A stretch of DNA of 64,000 bases from assembly GCA_902555695.1 (NCBI GenBank), contig CACDTV010000001.1, positions 1 to 64,000 of the forward strand, written 5' to 3'. Shown here in pieces: positions 8,682 to 18,289 of this stretch (its first letter is position 1; every line of letters starts with the position of its first letter). The stretch comes from an uncultured Alphaproteobacteria bacterium. GTDB taxonomy: Bacteria > Pseudomonadota > Alphaproteobacteria > HIMB59. Under the pieces are notes generated by a model, which searched no databases, was not told the DNA's origin, and was given only the letters and a program-made list of their open reading frames with translations. The translations under genes and the position numbers were made by a program.

Positions 8682-8691
8682 CAGTTAACTG
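8682..8691. promoter_or_regulatory. Small palindrome in divergent control region
   Basis: CAGTTAACTG is a perfect 10-base palindrome between the importer operon and the isomerase gene. It could be the core of an operator acting on both directions. It is short enough to be chance, so the call is tentative. Confidence 0.25.
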
Positions 8692-8726
8692 TAATATTAT
8701 AGTTTGTCGCAGGAGGGGGTTAAGCG

Positions 8727-9779
8727 ATGTCTATTAAAGGTCCAGCTATATTTTTAGCTCAATTTGCAGGTGATGATGCTCCATTTAACAATTTAGAGAA
8801 TATATCAAAATGGGCTAGTGATTTAGGATACCTAGGTGTTCAAATACCTAGTTGGGATGAGAGGTTAATTAATCTAAAACAAGCATCTGAAAGCAAAGAT
8901 TACTGTGACGAGATAAAAGGGACTCTTAAAAGTTTTAATTTAAATCTAACTGAGCTATCGACACATCTTCAAGGTCAGCTTGTAGCCGTTCATCCTGCAT
9001 ATGACTCAGTATTTGATGGTTTTGCAGCCTCAGAGGTTAGAGGAAATCCATCTGCAAGGCAGCAATGGGCAGTCGATCAATTAATGATGGCTGCTAAAGC
9101 TTCAAAAAATTTTGGATTGACTGAACATGTTACTTTTTCAGGAGCATTGGCTTGGCCATATGTTTATCCATGGCCTCAAAGACCAGAAGGGTTAGTTGAA
9201 ACTGCATTTAATGAACTTGCTAAAAGGTGGAAACCAATTCTTAATGAATTTGATGAGTGTGGGGTGAATTTGTGTTATGAAATTCATCCAGGCGAGGATC
9301 TTTTTGATGGAATAACTTTTGAAATGTTTCTAGATAAAGTAGGTAATCATGAACGCTGCAACATGTTATATGATCCAAGCCACTTTGTTTTGCAACATTT
9401 AGATTATTTGCAGCATATTGATATTTATCACGAGAAAATAAAAATGTTTCATGTCAAAGACGCAGAACTCAATCCCACTGGTAAACAAGGGGTCTATAGT
9501 GGATTTCAATCTTGGAAAAACAGAGCAGGTCGATTTAGGTCTTTAGGAGACGGGCAAGTAGATTTCAAGTCAATTTTCTCCAAACTTACTACTTACGGCT
9601 TTGATGGATGGGCTGTTTTAGAATGGGAGTGTGCTTTGAAACACCCTGAAGACGGAGCTAAGGAGGGCTCTGTATTTATTAAAGATCATTTAATTAGAGT
9701 TACCGAGAATGCTTTCGATGATTTTGCCGATGCTGGTACTGATCAAGATGCGAACAAAAAAATGCTTGGAATTGAATGA
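8727..9779 (+). CDS. Sugar phosphate isomerase/epimerase-like TIM barrel
   Basis: The 350-residue protein belongs to the xylose-isomerase-like TIM-barrel superfamily (AP endonuclease family 2 fold), which includes IolE, hydroxypyruvate isomerase and sugar epimerases. Putative metal ligands appear in the usual order: CYEIHPGED near residue 188, YDPSHF near 216, HVKDAE near 240 and LEWEC near 296. A strong site CAGGAGGGGG precedes the ATG. It lies head-to-head with the sugar ABC importer and in tandem with a dehydrogenase, so it should act on the imported sugar or its keto form. Confidence 0.88.
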   Translation: MSIKGPAIFLAQFAGDDAPFNNLENISKWASDLGYLGVQIPSWDERLINLKQASESKDYCDEIKGTLKSFNLNLTELSTHLQGQLVAVHPAYDSVFDGFAASEVRGNPSARQQWAVDQLMMAAKASKNFGLTEHVTFSGALAWPYVYPWPQRPEGLVETAFNELAKRWKPILNEFDECGVNLCYEIHPGEDLFDGITFEMFLDKVGNHERCNMLYDPSHFVLQHLDYLQHIDIYHEKIKMFHVKDAELNPTGKQGVYSGFQSWKNRAGRFRSLGDGQVDFKSIFSKLTTYGFDGWAVLEWECALKHPEDGAKEGSVFIKDHLIRVTENAFDDFADAGTDQDANKKMLGIE

Positions 9780-9783
9780 TAAT

Positions 9784-10941
9784 ATGACCAAAAAATTAAA
9801 ATTAGGAATGGTTGGTGGCGGGTCAGGAGCATTTATTGGAGAGGTTCACCGTATTGCATCTAGAATTGATGACCGCTTTGAACTGGTCGCTGGTGCCTTT
9901 TCATCTAATCCTGAAAAAGCTCAAGCCTCTGGAAGAGATATTGGAATAGCAGATGAAAGGAATTATAAGGACTACCTTGAAATGGTCGAAAAAGAATTGA
10001 TCAGAGAGGATAAAATAGATGTTGTAGCTATAGTTACACCAAATCATATGCACCATCCGATCGCAAAAGCTTTCATGGAGAAAGGCTTTAACATAATTTG
10101 TGACAAACCCCTTGCCATGAATGTTAATCAATGTGAGGAACTAATAAAATGCAAAAAAGACAATAATGTTCTTTTTGCTTTAACTCATAACTACACTGGT
10201 TATCCCATGATTAGGAATGCCAGAGCTCTTTGTAAGAGAGGTGACTTAGGTGAAATAAGGATAATTCAAGCAGAGTATGCTCAAGATTGGCTGACCGAAG
10301 ATTTAGAAAATAGAATTAATGATGGGGGAAACAAACAGGCCTCTTGGAGAACTGATCCTAATCAATCAGGTGCTGGTGGATGTATTGGTGACATTGGAAC
10401 TCATGCTTACAATCTGATTAGGTTTATAACTGATCTCAATACAGAGGAGATATCTGCAGAGTTAACATCATTTGTGCCTGGGAGAAAATTAGATGATAAT
10501 GCTCAAATATCTTTACGATTTAAAGGAGGAGCAAAAGGCACTATCTGGTCTTCACAAGTAGCCCCAGGAAATGAAAATCATTTACAAATAAGAATTTATG
10601 GTAATAAGGCCGGACTAGAATGGTGTCAAGAAGATCCAAATTACCTTTACTTTACAAAATTTGGAGAACCCAAACAAAAAATTACAAGAGGTGGATCAGG
10701 TGCTATGAGCGATGCGGGAGATGTTACTAGAATTCCTGCCGGACACCCCGAGGGATATTTAGAGGGCTTTGCAAATATATATACAGATGTAGCTAATGCA
10801 CTAATTGATCAGAAAAATGGCAAATTTAATGAGGAAAATCATCATTTTCCAAGTGTAGAAGATGGACTTGAGGGTATTAAATTTATCGAAAGGTCAATCG
10901 CATCAAGCTCATCAAATTCAAGCTGGGTAAATTTCAATTAA
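9784..10941 (+). CDS. Gfo/Idh/MocA family NAD(P)-dependent sugar dehydrogenase
   Basis: The product has an N-terminal Rossmann fold (GMVGGGSGAFIG) and the family's lysine motif CDKPLAM near residue 100, followed by the C-terminal alpha/beta substrate domain (385 residues). The start at 9784 is chosen over the open frame at 9709 because it begins the conserved strand and lies 4 bases after the isomerase stop. It probably oxidises a sugar or polyol taken up by the divergent importer. Its last bases overlap the convergent aldo/keto reductase gene by 4. Confidence 0.9.
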   Translation: MTKKLKLGMVGGGSGAFIGEVHRIASRIDDRFELVAGAFSSNPEKAQASGRDIGIADERNYKDYLEMVEKELIREDKIDVVAIVTPNHMHHPIAKAFMEKGFNIICDKPLAMNVNQCEELIKCKKDNNVLFALTHNYTGYPMIRNARALCKRGDLGEIRIIQAEYAQDWLTEDLENRINDGGNKQASWRTDPNQSGAGGCIGDIGTHAYNLIRFITDLNTEEISAELTSFVPGRKLDDNAQISLRFKGGAKGTIWSSQVAPGNENHLQIRIYGNKAGLEWCQEDPNYLYFTKFGEPKQKITRGGSGAMSDAGDVTRIPAGHPEGYLEGFANIYTDVANALIDQKNGKFNEENHHFPSVEDGLEGIKFIERSIASSSSNSSWVNFN

Positions 10942-11891
10942 TTCCAACTAAGTTTTTTACGTGTATCCCAATAATCTTGAGTGGACAAACTAAAAGACTC
11001 AAGAGAGGGCAATTCGGTATCTATTTTTTCAAGACAACTTAAATTTTCATCTAACTGTTTGATTGTTGATGCTCCTGTTAGGCAAATTTTAACAAACGGT
11101 AGTTGATAAACCCAAAGATAAGACAATTGCTCCAAAGTTAAATCCATAGATGAGGCAACTGACTTTAATTCTTTAATTTTGTTTTGATGAAATTCTCTAT
11201 TTGAATTAGTTAGTCTTCCATTTGAGAAAATCTCTTTTGCAATTACATTGATCTTTTTTTCAGATACTTCTTTTAAAATGGAAATACAAGATTGGTCAAA
11301 GATATTAATGGTCGTTTGTAAATAAGAAAATAGATTAAGTTTTTCATTCTTAATTAAAAGGTCATTAATAGTTTTCTCTTGATCTGGGCCACTTGTTGAG
11401 ATTCCTATTTCTATTCCATTTTTTTTTATTGTCTCAAGCTCCTTTAGAACATTAATATCATCTAAGACTTTACTTTCTGAATTGACAGAATGAATGTGAT
11501 ATAGATCAATACTTTTTCCTAAATTAAGTCTTGTCTCCACCCATTGTTGTTTTAAAAATTCAACTGAGTGATCTTTTCTTTCATGTTGATCTGCCTGAAC
11601 TTCCCAATTTGCTAAATATTCATAGCCCCACTTAGACCCCACAAAACCATCAAATTGTTTTTGAGCTCTAATCCAACTAGATAAAAATTCCTCAGCATCT
11701 CCATATACCCTTGCCGCATCGAAATATCGAATACCTCTCTTGTAAGCATGACTAAGTACTTCGTGACAATGAGATCTCATAGAATTTTTTGATATGTTGC
11801 TGCCTAAATCTGAACTATGACCAATGTTTATATATCCGGGCCTCCCAAGAGAAGCCAATCCTAGGCCTATTTTATTGTCTAATTTAAACAA
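10938..11891 (-). CDS. Aldo/keto reductase family oxidoreductase
   Basis: The 317-residue TIM barrel carries the catalytic tetrad pattern: YFDAARVYG (Asp and Tyr), SKWGYEY (Lys) and YHIHSVN (His). Such enzymes reduce aldehydes or ketoses with NADPH. It is the last gene of the long minus-strand operon and overlaps the HAD gene by 8 bases. The usual C-terminal NADPH-binding arginine motif is not obvious. Substrate unknown; a sugar aldehyde is likely from context. Confidence 0.85.
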   Translation of the reverse strand: MFKLDNKIGLGLASLGRPGYINIGHSSDLGSNISKNSMRSHCHEVLSHAYKRGIRYFDAARVYGDAEEFLSSWIRAQKQFDGFVGSKWGYEYLANWEVQADQHERKDHSVEFLKQQWVETRLNLGKSIDLYHIHSVNSESKVLDDINVLKELETIKKNGIEIGISTSGPDQEKTINDLLIKNEKLNLFSYLQTTINIFDQSCISILKEVSEKKINVIAKEIFSNGRLTNSNREFHQNKIKELKSVASSMDLTLEQLSYLWVYQLPFVKICLTGASTIKQLDENLSCLEKIDTELPSLESFSLSTQDYWDTRKKLSWN

Positions 11892-12504
11892 TTATATGAT
11901 TTGCTATTTGACTTTTTATGGTCAGTGGGTCGGTTAAATGAATAGTTTGAAAGCCAAGTGATTCCCCCGCCTCAATATTTTCAATACGATCATCAATGAA
12001 AAGAGTTTGTTCAGGTGTTAAATTAAATCTTGAAATCGCTAATTTATAAATTTCAGGGTCTGGTTTTACTAAAAACTCTCTACCAGAGATAATTTTATCA
12101 TCAAATTCTTTCAGGAATGGGTGTTGATCTTCCATACCCTCATAAGTCTCATCTGACCAGTTTGACAAGACATAGCAGGGGTAACCACTTGATTTTATTT
12201 TTCGAAAAATATCAACTGTATCTTGATAAACCCCATTAACCATATTCCTATGATTTGGATAATATTGCTTTATTTCATTCTCATAATTAGGGAAATTTTT
12301 TATTGCATCTTTAACTGCATCATTAATTTTTACTCCAGCATCGCATCTCATATCTAGATGAGGAAATGCGATTGTATTCATAAAATATTCTCTTTTAGTT
12401 TGATCAGGAATGATATTTTTAAATACATAATGTGGATCCCAATCAAAAAAAACATTACCTAAATCAAATAGAAATTTTGTAATTTTCATCGACTTAATCG
12501 ACAA
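11884..12504 (-). CDS. HAD-superfamily hydrolase (sugar-phosphatase-like)
   Basis: The 206-residue protein has the HAD fold with motif II SNW and motif [14 protein letters not shown]. Motif I reads [11 protein letters not shown]: the aspartate nucleophile is present, but the usual second aspartate is Gly-Asn, as in the YihX-type alpha-D-glucose-1-phosphate phosphatases. It overlaps the xylose isomerase stop by 11 bases and the next gene by 8, which implies tight coupling. A role in dephosphorylating a sugar phosphate is inferred. Confidence 0.87.
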   Translation of the reverse strand: MSIKSMKITKFLFDLGNVFFDWDPHYVFKNIIPDQTKREYFMNTIAFPHLDMRCDAGVKINDAVKDAIKNFPNYENEIKQYYPNHRNMVNGVYQDTVDIFRKIKSSGYPCYVLSNWSDETYEGMEDQHPFLKEFDDKIISGREFLVKPDPEIYKLAISRFNLTPEQTLFIDDRIENIEAGESLGFQTIHLTDPLTIKSQIANHIIV

Positions 12505-13801
12505 AAGAATTTATTAGATTTTCAAGATATTCTTGGCGACCGGACTTTGGTTGAGGGTTTATATTTTTAGCAATGACATTTTTATGAATATCTTCAAGAG
12601 ACATTGAAGTCATTAGTTGTTTTTCAGAGGTCCACTGTTCATATCTTTGTTTTAAAAAATTCTCATAACCACCATCATTAATCATTTTTTCAACAGCAAT
12701 AAGAGTTCTAGCACAAGTATCCATAGAGCCAATATGTGCATAGAATAGATCCTCAGGATCTATTGATTGCCTTCTAATCTTAGCATCCATGTTAAGACCT
12801 CCTGAGGAAAAACCTCCATTTTTAAAAATATAGTAAAAAGGCAAAACTAATTCTTCTACATTGTTAGGGAATTGGTCTGTATCCCATCCTACTAAGTAGT
12901 CTCCTCTGTTAATATCAATACTCCCAAAGATGTCATTGGAAAGTGCATATGCAATCTCGTGCTCGAATGAATGTTTTGCTAAAATAGCGTGATTTTGCTC
13001 GATATTTAGCTTGAATTCTTTTTCTAAACCATATTTTTGAAGAAATGCGAAAACATTAGCAGAGTCAAAATCATATTGATGTTTCGTTGGCTCATGGGGT
13101 TTCGGCTCAATGAGGAGTAGACCCTTAAAACCAATTTTGTGCTTATGCTCAGCTACCATGTTCAAAAATCTACCAAGCTGATCATATTCTTGTTTCATAT
13201 TAGTATTTAGAATTGTTTCGTAACCCTCTCTGCCTCCCCATAAAACATAATTTTGTCCACCTAAAAACATTGTGTTTTCCATACACATCTTCACTTGAGC
13301 AGCTGCATATTGAAAAACATCAGGATCAGGGTTAGTAGCAGCACCAGACATGTATCTGCGATGGCTGAATAAATTTGCTGTTCCCCAAAGAAGTTTTACT
13401 TTACTTGTTTCAAGTTTTTTTGAAATTTCATCAATAATAGTTTTTTGAATTTTTTCTGTCTCTGAAAAACTTTCACCCTCTGGAGCAACATCTACATCAT
13501 GAAAACAGAAATATGGTATTCCTAATTTTTCAAAAAATTCGAATGCATTATTGAGCTTATCTTTTGCTTGTTCTATTTTATCTCCTGCTTCCATCCATGG
13601 TCTTAAAAATGTCTGTCCTCCAAAAGGGTCACCCCCTGGCCAATTAAAAGTGTGCCAGTAACATACTGCCATTCTCAGATGTTCCTCTAATGTTTTTCCT
13701 AGAATTTTTTTATTAGCATCATAAAATTTAAATGAAAGTGGATTTGTAGAGTCTCTACCTTCATATTTAATTGTAGGTATATCTTTGAAATAATCAGACA
13801 T
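12494..13801 (-). CDS. xylA: Xylose isomerase
   Basis: This is a full-length (435 residues) class II xylose isomerase that converts D-xylose to D-xylulose with two divalent metals. The family segments are intact: [12 protein letters not shown] near residue 50, [12 protein letters not shown] near 100, [15 protein letters not shown] near 234 and the metal-site region near LNIEQNHA (usually IEANHA). No xylulokinase lies nearby, so either the kinase is elsewhere or the enzyme serves another aldose such as glucose. It stands 3 bases after the metallo-hydrolase gene. Confidence 0.96.
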   Translation of the reverse strand: MSDYFKDIPTIKYEGRDSTNPLSFKFYDANKKILGKTLEEHLRMAVCYWHTFNWPGGDPFGGQTFLRPWMEAGDKIEQAKDKLNNAFEFFEKLGIPYFCFHDVDVAPEGESFSETEKIQKTIIDEISKKLETSKVKLLWGTANLFSHRRYMSGAATNPDPDVFQYAAAQVKMCMENTMFLGGQNYVLWGGREGYETILNTNMKQEYDQLGRFLNMVAEHKHKIGFKGLLLIEPKPHEPTKHQYDFDSANVFAFLQKYGLEKEFKLNIEQNHAILAKHSFEHEIAYALSNDIFGSIDINRGDYLVGWDTDQFPNNVEELVLPFYYIFKNGGFSSGGLNMDAKIRRQSIDPEDLFYAHIGSMDTCARTLIAVEKMINDGGYENFLKQRYEQWTSEKQLMTSMSLEDIHKNVIAKNINPQPKSGRQEYLENLINSFVD

Positions 13802-13804
13802 AAA

Positions 13805-14758
13805 TTAGTCGTAATAAAACATTGGGGCTTTTTTAAATTCTTCCCAAGCATGCGGGTCGTGCCCTGTGACTACTGTAGCATTTTTGTCTTTTGCAATTTT
13901 TTTGAGTTTTTTTACAGAGTCAACAACGTCAACAGCAGAGCAAACAAGACCTGGTAGTGTTAAATTGTTCCAATGATCCATTGTGTAAGCTGCATCTATA
14001 GTAAGCAATACATAACCTGAATTTGGTAAATTAACTAAAAAAGACTGATGGCCCGGTGCATGCCCCGGAGTAAAAATCACAATTATTGATCCGTCGCCAT
14101 ATAAGTCATAAAAGTCATCATTTTTATCTCTTAAAAATTTCCAATTAATTCCAGGTTTATCAAAGTCTTTTCTAATATAAGCAGGCTTTGAGAACCAATC
14201 AGGATTAAAAGCATAATCATATTCCTTTTGTTGAACTAGGTGTGTTGCATTAGGAAACCTTCCAACACCACCTGAGTGATCGAGGTGAAGATGAGAATGT
14301 AAGACGTATCTTATACCTGCTGGATTAACCCCAATAGAGTTAAGTTGATCAATACAATTTTCAGTTTTTCCCATAATTGGATCATAAGCAGCAACAACAG
14401 AACCCCAATGAGCATGTTTATCTTCACTAACCTCTTTTGCATTGCCTCCGTCAATTACCACATCCCCTTTTGGGTGTCTTATCAAAAACCATGGAACAGG
14501 TATCTCAAAATCCTCATTAGATTGGTTCATTTTTATATATTTCATTTTTGTTTTTAGTGTGCCGGTCTGAAACATATAGAGTCTCATATCAGTAGAAACT
14601 TGTGAGTTCGTCAAGTGACTATATTCTTTTTTTGACTTTTCAATTGCTTCTTTTATGGAATATTCTTTAACTTTTTGATCCGTCTGTTTATTAGTAATAA
14701 TTTTATCAAATTGATCCAAATCAGATTTTTTGTAACTTACGCTCAATTTTTTTTCCAT
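13805..14758 (-). CDS. Metallo-beta-lactamase-fold hydrolase (lactonase-like)
   Basis: The 317-residue protein has the metal motif HSHLHLDHSGG (HxHxDH at residues 156-161), a VIDGGNA strand before it and the later GHAPGHQSF and TGHDPHAW histidines. Sequence order resembles N-acyl-homoserine lactonases (AttM/AiiA type) and related sugar-lactonase-like enzymes. No signal peptide is seen, so it is cytosolic. Set among sugar genes, a lactone from sugar oxidation is as likely a substrate as a quorum signal. Confidence 0.88.
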   Translation of the reverse strand: MEKKLSVSYKKSDLDQFDKIITNKQTDQKVKEYSIKEAIEKSKKEYSHLTNSQVSTDMRLYMFQTGTLKTKMKYIKMNQSNEDFEIPVPWFLIRHPKGDVVIDGGNAKEVSEDKHAHWGSVVAAYDPIMGKTENCIDQLNSIGVNPAGIRYVLHSHLHLDHSGGVGRFPNATHLVQQKEYDYAFNPDWFSKPAYIRKDFDKPGINWKFLRDKNDDFYDLYGDGSIIVIFTPGHAPGHQSFLVNLPNSGYVLLTIDAAYTMDHWNNLTLPGLVCSAVDVVDSVKKLKKIAKDKNATVVTGHDPHAWEEFKKAPMFYYD

Positions 14759-15034
14759 CTATTTAAATTCTATCTCAATAAATTTGTAAATAAAATCATT
14801 GTTATTAAATACATTGTGGTTAACTCCCTTTTCTCTAAAGTAAGATCCACCTTTTGCTAGTTTTGAAATTGTTTCCTCGCCATCATGATTAACAATTTTT
14901 AGTTCCCCATCTAGCAAGGGTACTACCACATAATCGTATTCATGGATATGCTGACCAGTTGAGTCCCCAACTTCAAAAGACCACTCTGTAACTCTGGTTT
15001 TTTGATTATCTATCATGACATTGGCTTTAGCCAT
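14759..15034 (-). CDS. Cupin-domain protein
   Basis: A single-domain cupin of 91 residues. The HIHEYDYVVVPLLDGEL stretch (metal-site His and Glu-like region) is followed by the second motif GVNHNVFNN. Such small cupins bind a metal and often act on or sense small acids and sugars. The gene directly abuts the lactonase-like gene (stop 14759, next start 14758), so the two may act on the same molecule. Confidence 0.8.
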   Translation of the reverse strand: MAKANVMIDNQKTRVTEWSFEVGDSTGQHIHEYDYVVVPLLDGELKIVNHDGEETISKLAKGGSYFREKGVNHNVFNNNDFIYKFIEIEFK

Positions 15035-15038
15035 GTCG

Positions 15039-15398
15039 TTAGATATTTCTACAGGGTACGCCCTCAGCTTTTTCAGCCTTTAGAGCTTCGGCAGCTTTTG
15101 TTGCTTTTTCAACTGAGTCGAAAACAAGTTCAGGAAAAAGAACAAAAGGTTTTGCTCTATCAGCACTGAGCTGTCCAACACACCAGGTCTTACCGGGTTC
15201 AACACACATGACCATATATGTTCCAGGTATAGGACCATAATGCCTGTTATTTAAAGCAAAAAGGCACTCTGCCATATCATTTAATTTATCTACGTCTAAA
15301 TTTTGAAGTGCTTTTTTTTCTAGTTCATTTAAAGGAGTATCAAGAGCTCCAAGTGTTTCTTTTCCCCATGGGATCTCCTGCATATTTTGTTTTTTCAT
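15039..15398 (-). CDS. Unknown small protein of the dimethylformamidase operon
   Basis: This 119-residue soluble protein sits 3 bases after the large amidohydrolase subunit and 4 bases before the cupin gene. It has three cysteines (CLFALNN, MCVEPGKTWC region, PCRNI) and a lysine/alanine-rich helix near the C-terminus. I recognise no family. Its position suggests an accessory role for the amidohydrolase or the following pathway. The start ATG has no Shine-Dalgarno, so translation probably depends on coupling. Confidence 0.7.
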   Translation of the reverse strand: MKKQNMQEIPWGKETLGALDTPLNELEKKALQNLDVDKLNDMAECLFALNNRHYGPIPGTYMVMCVEPGKTWCVGQLSADRAKPFVLFPELVFDSVEKATKAAEALKAEKAEGVPCRNI

Positions 15399-15401
15399 AA
15401 T

Positions 15402-17756
15402 TTAAGGTAAAGGCCCGTCCTTTAAAAAACCTTTAAGAGTGTTTTCCATAATTCTGGAGACATTATTATTATAATTATTATGTGAAAGACTACCGCACCA
15501 AGCCAAAGACCCTGGTGCAAACATAGCTCCGTTATTAGGTGTTTTATAGTAAATCATATCAGCTCTTACCATTGGATTTTCATGACCACCGCCATAGTAG
15601 CCGCGAACAGCAAAGTGTATTTCCTCGTTAACTTGCAACATCATATTAGAGTGATCTTGTGAACGAGCCAAATAATATGCATTATGTGGAGTTCCAAACT
15701 CTAAGTCGTACCTATCTAATTCTAAACCAGCAGCTCCTCCACCAACTAAACCAAAGTCACCAATAACCTCATCTGCTCCAATCCCTTCAAAGATCCATGA
15801 ACATTCAGGTTTAAAGCTATCTTCTTCTCTTTTGTAGTATGAAGAAACGTCAAATCCATATGATGTAAAAGTTAAACCACAAACTTTAGAAGGTATTCTT
15901 CCTCGAGCTCTCCACATACCTCCATATTTACCATCAAAGGCATTATTGTATTCACCTGGGTTAGATGTCCATGCTCTTGTGCCAGCCTCACCTTTTCGTA
16001 CTTCAGTAATATTGGAGTTGTCTGGATGATATTCACTAATCCAGTAAAATCCATCCGAACCTAAATAAAAACATCTACCACCTTGCATTTGATAGGACTC
16101 TAAGGCGTCCATATATTTCTCAGATGAATACTCAGGGTGACTTCCAGTCATCACGACTTTATAACGATTTAATAAATTTATACCTTCATGTTCCAAATCT
16201 TCATCTGTAAGAACATCAAACTCAAAGCCCTTTTCCTCAAGCCAGTCTGTTAAATGTAAGTCGGCATTTAGTTGCCATAATGATGGAGAAAGCCAGTGTC
16301 TGTATTTAGGTCTCATATTAAGGATTGGTCTAAGTCTTGATGAAATAGATACACCATGTCCATCAGAGTGAAGTGAGTAAGTTGATAAACCATATTCTCT
16401 GTGTTCATTTAAATATAAATCTGCAGGTTCTAGCACAGGAACTTTACCTGCGAGTAATTGAGCTACGACAGAATTAGTTCCAAGATTATCATTGGAGTAA
16501 GCCATATAACTGTTTGTGGGTAAGAGAAATAAAATTTTAGCTGTGGCTGTCCCTCTTGGAGGTTTTACACAAAAAGGAATATAATCTTCATTTTCTGACT
16601 CTTCTCTTCCATCAACTCTAAGTCGAGCAGCATACACACCACTTTTCAGACCATCTGGGATTTTTAATGTAAAATCAACATCCCATCTTGCATCATCGAT
16701 ATCATCATCATGGAAATGGATAGCTCCGTACTCTTCAGGTTTGTGATGGAAAACCATTTCATCCGCTGTCCAGTTATGTCCTGTCATACCTCTGTTTGGC
16801 ATATTAATAATAAATCCGTGGTGATTATTTGGAGAAGTATCAACAATCTTTGTTGAAGCAATGTTTTTGCCAATATTCGCATGAAAGTCCCAAGCGCCTA
16901 CGACTGTTGACCTGACAGTGGTATTACACTCATCATAGCTTGATGCAAGTGTTTCGATCTCAGCCTTCGATAGCGCGATATTAGATAATCTAGGTCTGTC
17001 TATCTTGCCATTAAAAGTCTTGGTTTGCTCAGGTAATTCAATGGGATGAGGTACTTCTTTAAAATGACCTCCGGAAATGTGCCTACCAGATCTATTATTT
17101 AATGTAGTAGCTGCAATTAACAATGGAGCATCATTAGCGGCAGGTAAAACTGAACTAGTGGTCTCAATAATAGCTGAGGTTTCTTCAATTGGATTCAAAA
17201 TAGCCATACCTAAACCACCATTTGTGGATGTAACCCTAGGTTCTTGGTGAAGGGTAAGCCTTCTTGATTGTGCATCAAATGTTGCAATTACCAGATACCA
17301 AACTTTTCTTAAAAGTTTTTTTTCTGAGGAGACAGTAACAACCTGAGATCCATCTCCTATTTCTACAGATAAACATCCCTCATCATTAATGAAGAGACCA
17401 TAGCCTTTTTTTTCTTCTTCATTAAATTTAGTGAAAATTCCTTGTCTACCTTTATCTGGCGTTGTAGGAAAAATATAAGCTTGCATAGTAAAGCTCTCTA
17501 AATTTAAATTATCATGCTGAGGCATGATGATGTACGATCCACCATGTATTCTCTGGTTTTTCCCTTGATAAGTTCCATTACAACTGGCATCTATTTCAGC
17601 TTCTTTATACCCAGGGCCTTCAGGATTTGTATCACCGTGTATAAGACGGACTAATTGAACTTCATAACTATCATTGTATTCTGCATTAATATAAAATTTA
17701 ACTTCTTCACCTGGATGAGCTGAGTACTTATCGCTATAACCTGTTATTTTTAACAT
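15402..17756 (-). CDS. dmfA2: N,N-dimethylformamidase-like large subunit
   Basis: The 784-residue product matches the size and layout of the dimethylformamidase large subunit: an N-terminal beta domain, a lectin/concanavalin-like middle (about 80-280) and a C-terminal catalytic part. In the Paracoccus enzyme a single iron is held by Tyr399, Tyr440 and Glu521; here Tyr420 (in SYMAYSN), Tyr460 (LSTYSLHSDG) and Glu542 (GSHPEYSS) fall at a constant offset of 20-21, so the unusual 2-Tyr-1-Glu centre appears conserved. It would hydrolyse N-substituted amides to amine and acid in the cytosol. It overlaps the small subunit gene by 1 base. The substrate in the sea may be another alkylamide. Confidence 0.85.
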   Translation of the reverse strand: MLKITGYSDKYSAHPGEEVKFYINAEYNDSYEVQLVRLIHGDTNPEGPGYKEAEIDASCNGTYQGKNQRIHGGSYIIMPQHDNLNLESFTMQAYIFPTTPDKGRQGIFTKFNEEEKKGYGLFINDEGCLSVEIGDGSQVVTVSSEKKLLRKVWYLVIATFDAQSRRLTLHQEPRVTSTNGGLGMAILNPIEETSAIIETTSSVLPAANDAPLLIAATTLNNRSGRHISGGHFKEVPHPIELPEQTKTFNGKIDRPRLSNIALSKAEIETLASSYDECNTTVRSTVVGAWDFHANIGKNIASTKIVDTSPNNHHGFIINMPNRGMTGHNWTADEMVFHHKPEEYGAIHFHDDDIDDARWDVDFTLKIPDGLKSGVYAARLRVDGREESENEDYIPFCVKPPRGTATAKILFLLPTNSYMAYSNDNLGTNSVVAQLLAGKVPVLEPADLYLNEHREYGLSTYSLHSDGHGVSISSRLRPILNMRPKYRHWLSPSLWQLNADLHLTDWLEEKGFEFDVLTDEDLEHEGINLLNRYKVVMTGSHPEYSSEKYMDALESYQMQGGRCFYLGSDGFYWISEYHPDNSNITEVRKGEAGTRAWTSNPGEYNNAFDGKYGGMWRARGRIPSKVCGLTFTSYGFDVSSYYKREEDSFKPECSWIFEGIGADEVIGDFGLVGGGAAGLELDRYDLEFGTPHNAYYLARSQDHSNMMLQVNEEIHFAVRGYYGGGHENPMVRADMIYYKTPNNGAMFAPGSLAWCGSLSHNNYNNNVSRIMENTLKGFLKDGPLP

Positions 17757-18184
17757 TACTCTTCCCCGCTATACTCCTCAAGAAGTCTGTTAATTCTTTT
17801 TAAAAATATTGCATGTTCACATGCCTCTTCAGATGAATAAGAGTCTTCAGTTATTTCAACTGGCTCACCTCTAACTCCTGTTGTTATTCCAACTCTATAA
17901 TCTTCATGCCTTCTTAAACAAACAGTTACAAAACCATTTTCTTTACTTCCTCTTCTTAACTTATCTAATAATGTTTGGAGATCTTGGCTATGCTGAATGA
18001 CACCATGGTCTCGAGTAGCAGCCCTTCCAACTGGAGTTGCTCTGTGTTCTTCAATTAAAGATTTTAATTTTTGAGGATCTCTCAACATTTTTAAAATGTA
18101 TTTTTTGGTAATAAAATCATCAGTGTGTTTATGTCCTTTATTTAATTGGACGTTTGAGGGATGCTTGTAGCTATAATCAGACAT
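17756..18184 (-). CDS. dmfA1: N,N-dimethylformamidase-like small subunit
   Basis: The 142-residue protein precedes the large subunit gene with a 1-base overlap, as in known dimethylformamidase operons. Its C-terminal segment with EITEDSYSSEEACEHAIFL and the preceding Tyr-Arg strand resembles what I recall of the Paracoccus/Alcaligenes small subunit in order and spacing. The small subunit wraps around the catalytic chain in the alpha2-beta2 enzyme. It is the first gene of the long operon; no clear Shine-Dalgarno precedes it. Confidence 0.72.
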   Translation of the reverse strand: MSDYSYKHPSNVQLNKGHKHTDDFITKKYILKMLRDPQKLKSLIEEHRATPVGRAATRDHGVIQHSQDLQTLLDKLRRGSKENGFVTVCLRRHEDYRVGITTGVRGEPVEITEDSYSSEEACEHAIFLKRINRLLEEYSGEE

Positions 18185-18289
18185 AATTATATTTTAAATA
18201 TAGTTAACCTTTCGCACAGTTTTTTGTTCCAAATAATGAAACACAATACGAAAAATTCTTATTCCTCCTCAATTTTAAGTACTTTATCA

